From NCBI GenBank assembly GCA_002292945.1, contig DBCG01000011.1, forward strand, positions 1 through 7,918: DNA of 7,918 bases, given 5' to 3'. The notes beneath the pieces are model-generated. The model worked only from the letters and a program-made list of their open reading frames with translations. It ran no database searches and was not told where the DNA came from. The position numbers and the translations under genes were made by a program. The DNA comes from Proteobacteria bacterium UBA964 (GTDB lineage: Bacteria > Pseudomonadota > Gammaproteobacteria > Steroidobacterales > Steroidobacteraceae). This document shows positions 6,545 to 7,918 of this stretch, piece by piece (within the stretch, counting starts at the first letter, position 1; each line of letters begins with the position of its first letter).

Positions 6545-6550
6545 TATATT
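6522..6550 (+). promoter_or_regulatory. Predicted promoter of the bigR-pmpAB transcript
   Basis: TTTACT (6522-6527) matches four of six -35 bases and TATATT (6545-6550) five of six -10 bases, with a 17-base spacer. The predicted start is near 6557, about 25 bases before the bigR ATG at 6583. That start would exclude translation from the TTG at 6556. The elements interleave with those of the opposing promoter, so the two cannot easily be occupied at the same time. Confidence 0.55.
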
Positions 6551-6569
6551 AATTATTGATAGCCTCGCC

Positions 6570-6573
6570 GGAG
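6570..6573 (+). promoter_or_regulatory. Ribosome binding site of the bigR-like gene
   Basis: GGAG lies 9 bases before the ATG at 6583. It supports that start over the in-frame TTG at 6556, which sits next to the promoter -10 and has only AT-rich sequence upstream. Confidence 0.6.
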
Positions 6574-6582
6574 CCCTTCTCG

Positions 6583-6915
6583 ATGGCGACAGATACGCTC
6601 GATCTTGGAACGATGCAGGCCTCTGCCGAGCGCGCCTGCGGACTCATGCAGATCCTCGCTCACCCCGACCGTCTCCTCATCCTCTGCCAGCTCTCACAGC
6701 AGGAGATGTGCGTGGGCGAACTGGAAACGACCCTCGACATCACCCAGCCTACACTCTCGCAGCAGCTCACTGTGCTGCGCAAGGCGGAGCTCGTCACCAC
6801 GCGCCGAGAAGGCCGGAATGTCCACTACTCGCTCGTCGAAGGCCCCGCGCTCGAGGTGATCGACATCCTGTACCAGCACTTCTGCGCCCGCAGCACTCGG
6901 AGCAAGAGACGATGA
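6583..6915 (+). CDS. bigR: ArsR-family sulfide/persulfide-responsive repressor, BigR-like
   Basis: This 110-residue winged-helix regulator probably represses itself, the YedE pair and the divergent dioxygenase gene until persulfide accumulates. The ArsR fold is seen as LAHPDRLLILCQL (25-37), a helix-turn-helix with DITQPTLSQQLTVLR (52-66) as recognition region, and the wing TTRREGRNVHYSL (72-84). Cys35 and Cys101 are 66 residues apart, the same separation as the redox-sensing cysteines of Xylella BigR (42/108) and Rhodobacter SqrR (41/107), which form a disulfide or polysulfide link on exposure to sulfide. Cys19 and Cys43 are additional. No ArsR-type CxC metal site is present, arguing against arsenic or cadmium sensing. 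The ATG at 6583 is chosen for its ribosome binding site and normal family length. Its stop overlaps the next start as ATGA. Confidence 0.9.
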   Translation: MATDTLDLGTMQASAERACGLMQILAHPDRLLILCQLSQQEMCVGELETTLDITQPTLSQQLTVLRKAELVTTRREGRNVHYSLVEGPALEVIDILYQHFCARSTRSKRR

Positions 6916-7346
6916 GCCTCGACTGGACCCACTTCACGCCCTGGACCGCCTTGGCGGGTGGCATCCTGCTCGGCATCGCCTCTGCGGCGTTCATCCTGCT
7001 CAACGGCCGCGTGCTCGGCATCAGCGGCATCGTGGGTGGCCTGCTCGCCCCGCGCCGCGCCGATATCGGCTGGCGACTGTCCTTCCTGCTCGGCCTGTTG
7101 CTGGCGCCGACAGCCCTCACCCTATTGGCACCCGGCCTGATCCGCGCGCCGCGGATCGACGCGGGCGCCCTCACCCTGATCGCCGCCGGGCTGCTGGTCG
7201 GATTTGGCACGCGCTACGGCTCCGGTTGCACCAGCGGTCACGGCGTCTGCGGCCTCTCGCGTCTCTCGCCGCGCTCGCTGGTGGCCACGCTCGCCTTCAT
7301 GGCCGCAGGCTTCGCCACGGTCTTTGTCATCCGCCACTTGCTCTGA
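6912..7346 (+). CDS. pmpA: YeeE/YedE (Sulf_transp) family membrane protein, PmpA-like
   Basis: This 144-residue inner-membrane protein has about four hydrophobic segments (roughly 12-32, 56-78, 84-102, 124-141). Before the last of them lies the family signature GTRYGSGCTSGHGVCGLSR (99-117). The cysteines of this motif (Cys106, Cys113) correspond to the region that carries thiosulfate in the larger YeeE channel, so transport of a sulfur compound is likely, though the cargo is unknown. It is half the size of single-chain YeeE proteins and is expected to pair with the next gene product. The ATG at 6912 overlaps the bigR stop, with GGAG at 6899-6902 upstream. The frame is open far upstream to 6435, but that extension crosses the promoter region and bigR and is not real. 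Confidence 0.9.
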   Translation: MSLDWTHFTPWTALAGGILLGIASAAFILLNGRVLGISGIVGGLLAPRRADIGWRLSFLLGLLLAPTALTLLAPGLIRAPRIDAGALTLIAAGLLVGFGTRYGSGCTSGHGVCGLSRLSPRSLVATLAFMAAGFATVFVIRHLL

Positions 7347-7361
7347 CGACAGGGTCTTTCC

Positions 7362-7781
7362 ATGCACCGCATCATCGAATTCTTCGTCGGACTGCTCTTC
7401 GGCATCGGTCTGCTGGTCTCCGGCATGACCGACCCCGGTAAGGTCCTGGGCTTCCTCGACCTCGCTGGCGCTTGGGACCCTTCCCTCGCCTTCGTGATGG
7501 GCGGGGCGATCCTGGTCGGCGTCATCGCGTTCACTGTGGCCAAGAAGCGCACCCAGACTTTCCTCGGCGACGCCCTGCACCTACCGACCTCGCGCGACAT
7601 CAACCATCGTCTGGTATTCGGATCCCTCCTGTTCGGCGCAGGCTGGGGTCTCGCCGGGTTCTGCCCGGGTCCCGGCTTGGTGGCGATGGGCGCCGGGGAA
7701 CTCAAAGCCGCGCTGTTCGTCGCGGCGATGATGGGCGGCATGTTCGTGTTCGAGATCCTCGATCGTCGCGCGCGCCGATGA
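7362..7781 (+). CDS. pmpB: YeeE/YedE-related membrane protein, PmpB-like (DUF6691 type)
   Basis: This 139-residue inner-membrane protein is the expected second half of the split YedE pair. It has four hydrophobic segments (about 5-22, 40-60, 85-105, 115-132). Conserved features are GLLFGIGLLVSGMTDPGKVLGF (10-31; shown by its ends GLLFG and KVLGF), WDPSLAFVMGG (38-48) and GWGLAGFCPGPGLV (94-107). Its single Cys101 sits in the GFCPGP motif, matching the second pore cysteine region of full-length YeeE. A modest AGGG at 7351-7354 precedes the ATG by 7 bases, and the gap from pmpA is 15 bases, so the pair is co-transcribed with bigR. The protein ends in a basic tail (RRARR), which by the positive-inside rule puts the C-terminus in the cytoplasm. 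Transport function is inferred. Confidence 0.9.
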   Translation: MHRIIEFFVGLLFGIGLLVSGMTDPGKVLGFLDLAGAWDPSLAFVMGGAILVGVIAFTVAKKRTQTFLGDALHLPTSRDINHRLVFGSLLFGAGWGLAGFCPGPGLVAMGAGELKAALFVAAMMGGMFVFEILDRRARR

Positions 7782-7858
7782 CCGGATGGCTGCACGGCCA
7801 CGGCCGAGAAGGCAGGGTCAGGACGGACAGGTGTCGGCCGCTGCTGACCGACGGAGCC

Positions 7859-7918
7859 TTACTCCTTGAAGAACGGCTCCACAGCACCCTTGCGCTGGAT
7901 CGTGAGCGGCCTACCGCG
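7859..7918 (-). CDS. Possible C-terminus of a minus-strand gene, truncated by the window
   Basis: Reading leftward from the window end, an open frame of 19 codons ends at a TAA (7859-7861) and gives a tail ending EPFFKE. The composition (Thr-Ile-Gln-Arg-Lys, then Pro-Phe-Phe) looks like a real protein end, and the position after pmpB suits a convergent neighbour. The sequence is too short to name a family, and chance cannot be excluded. Confidence 0.4.
   Translation of the reverse strand, partial: RGRPLTIQRKGAVEPFFKE

Noticed and set aside
6435..7346. A 303-codon frame running through the AT-rich control region and bigR into pmpA
   Set aside because: The upstream part overlaps the start of the divergent gene, both predicted promoters and bigR in another frame. 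The family match begins at the ATG at 6912, which overlaps the bigR stop.
7122..7801. Minus-strand frames of 152 and 187 codons opposite pmpA and pmpB
   Set aside because: These are complements of two membrane proteins with conserved cysteine motifs; the frames are charged, low in hydrophobic residues and match nothing recognisable.
7833..7880. Hairpins after pmpB: GTCGG (7833-7837) with CCGAC (7848-7852), and GGAGCC (7853-7858) with GGCTCC (7875-7880)
   Set aside because: Stems are only 5-6 bp with loops of 10 and 16 bases, and no T tract follows on either strand. I cannot call an intrinsic terminator here.

Overview
The window is GC-rich DNA from a free-living bacterium, most likely a high-GC proteobacterium. 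Gammaproteobacteria are my best guess. This rests on the BtuB/TonB-dependent uptake gene, the CobT and CobS sequences, the RHT-type alpha-ribazole phosphatase and the BigR/persulfide dioxygenase/YedE sulfur module; the exact lineage cannot be fixed from sequence alone. Genes are tightly packed, with ATGA and short stop/start overlaps. No insertion sequence, CRISPR array, tRNA or rRNA was seen.

Region 1 (1-198) is the alanine-rich C-terminal end of a gene that begins before the window. Region 2 (199-589) has no gene. It holds a plausible promoter, a well-conserved cobalamin (AdoCbl) riboswitch ending in a near-perfect B12 box, and an expression platform whose last hairpin abuts the btuB ribosome binding site. 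Region 3 (590-4836) is a cobalamin uptake and late-assembly operon: btuB (outer-membrane B12 receptor), cobT (lower-ligand activation), cobS (joining of the nucleotide loop) and cobC (alpha-ribazole phosphatase). The three cob genes follow btuB by a few bases or overlap one another, so the riboswitch should turn off uptake and loop assembly together. No cobU/cobP or corrin-ring gene is in the window.

Region 4 (4833-6582) lies on the minus strand. It carries a persulfide dioxygenase-type metallo-beta-lactamase protein and, 35 bases downstream of it, an RluF-like rRNA pseudouridine synthase whose stop codon overlaps that of cobC. Region 5 (6488-7781) starts with a very AT-rich divergent control region (4 G/C in the 50 bases 6511-6560). 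It contains two interleaved face-to-face promoters and a perfect 9-bp inverted repeat. The rightward transcript carries a BigR-like ArsR repressor with the two sulfide-sensing cysteines at the expected 66-residue separation, then two half-size YeeE/YedE (PmpA/PmpB-type) membrane proteins. The inferred logic is that persulfide oxidises the repressor and releases both promoters, so that the dioxygenase oxidises sulfane sulfur while the membrane pair moves a sulfur species. The last bases (7859-7918) look like the C-terminus of a minus-strand gene that enters from the right.

Nothing here is a clearly new system. The most informative elements are the compact divergent sulfide-responsive switch and the riboswitch-controlled btuB-cobTSC operon.
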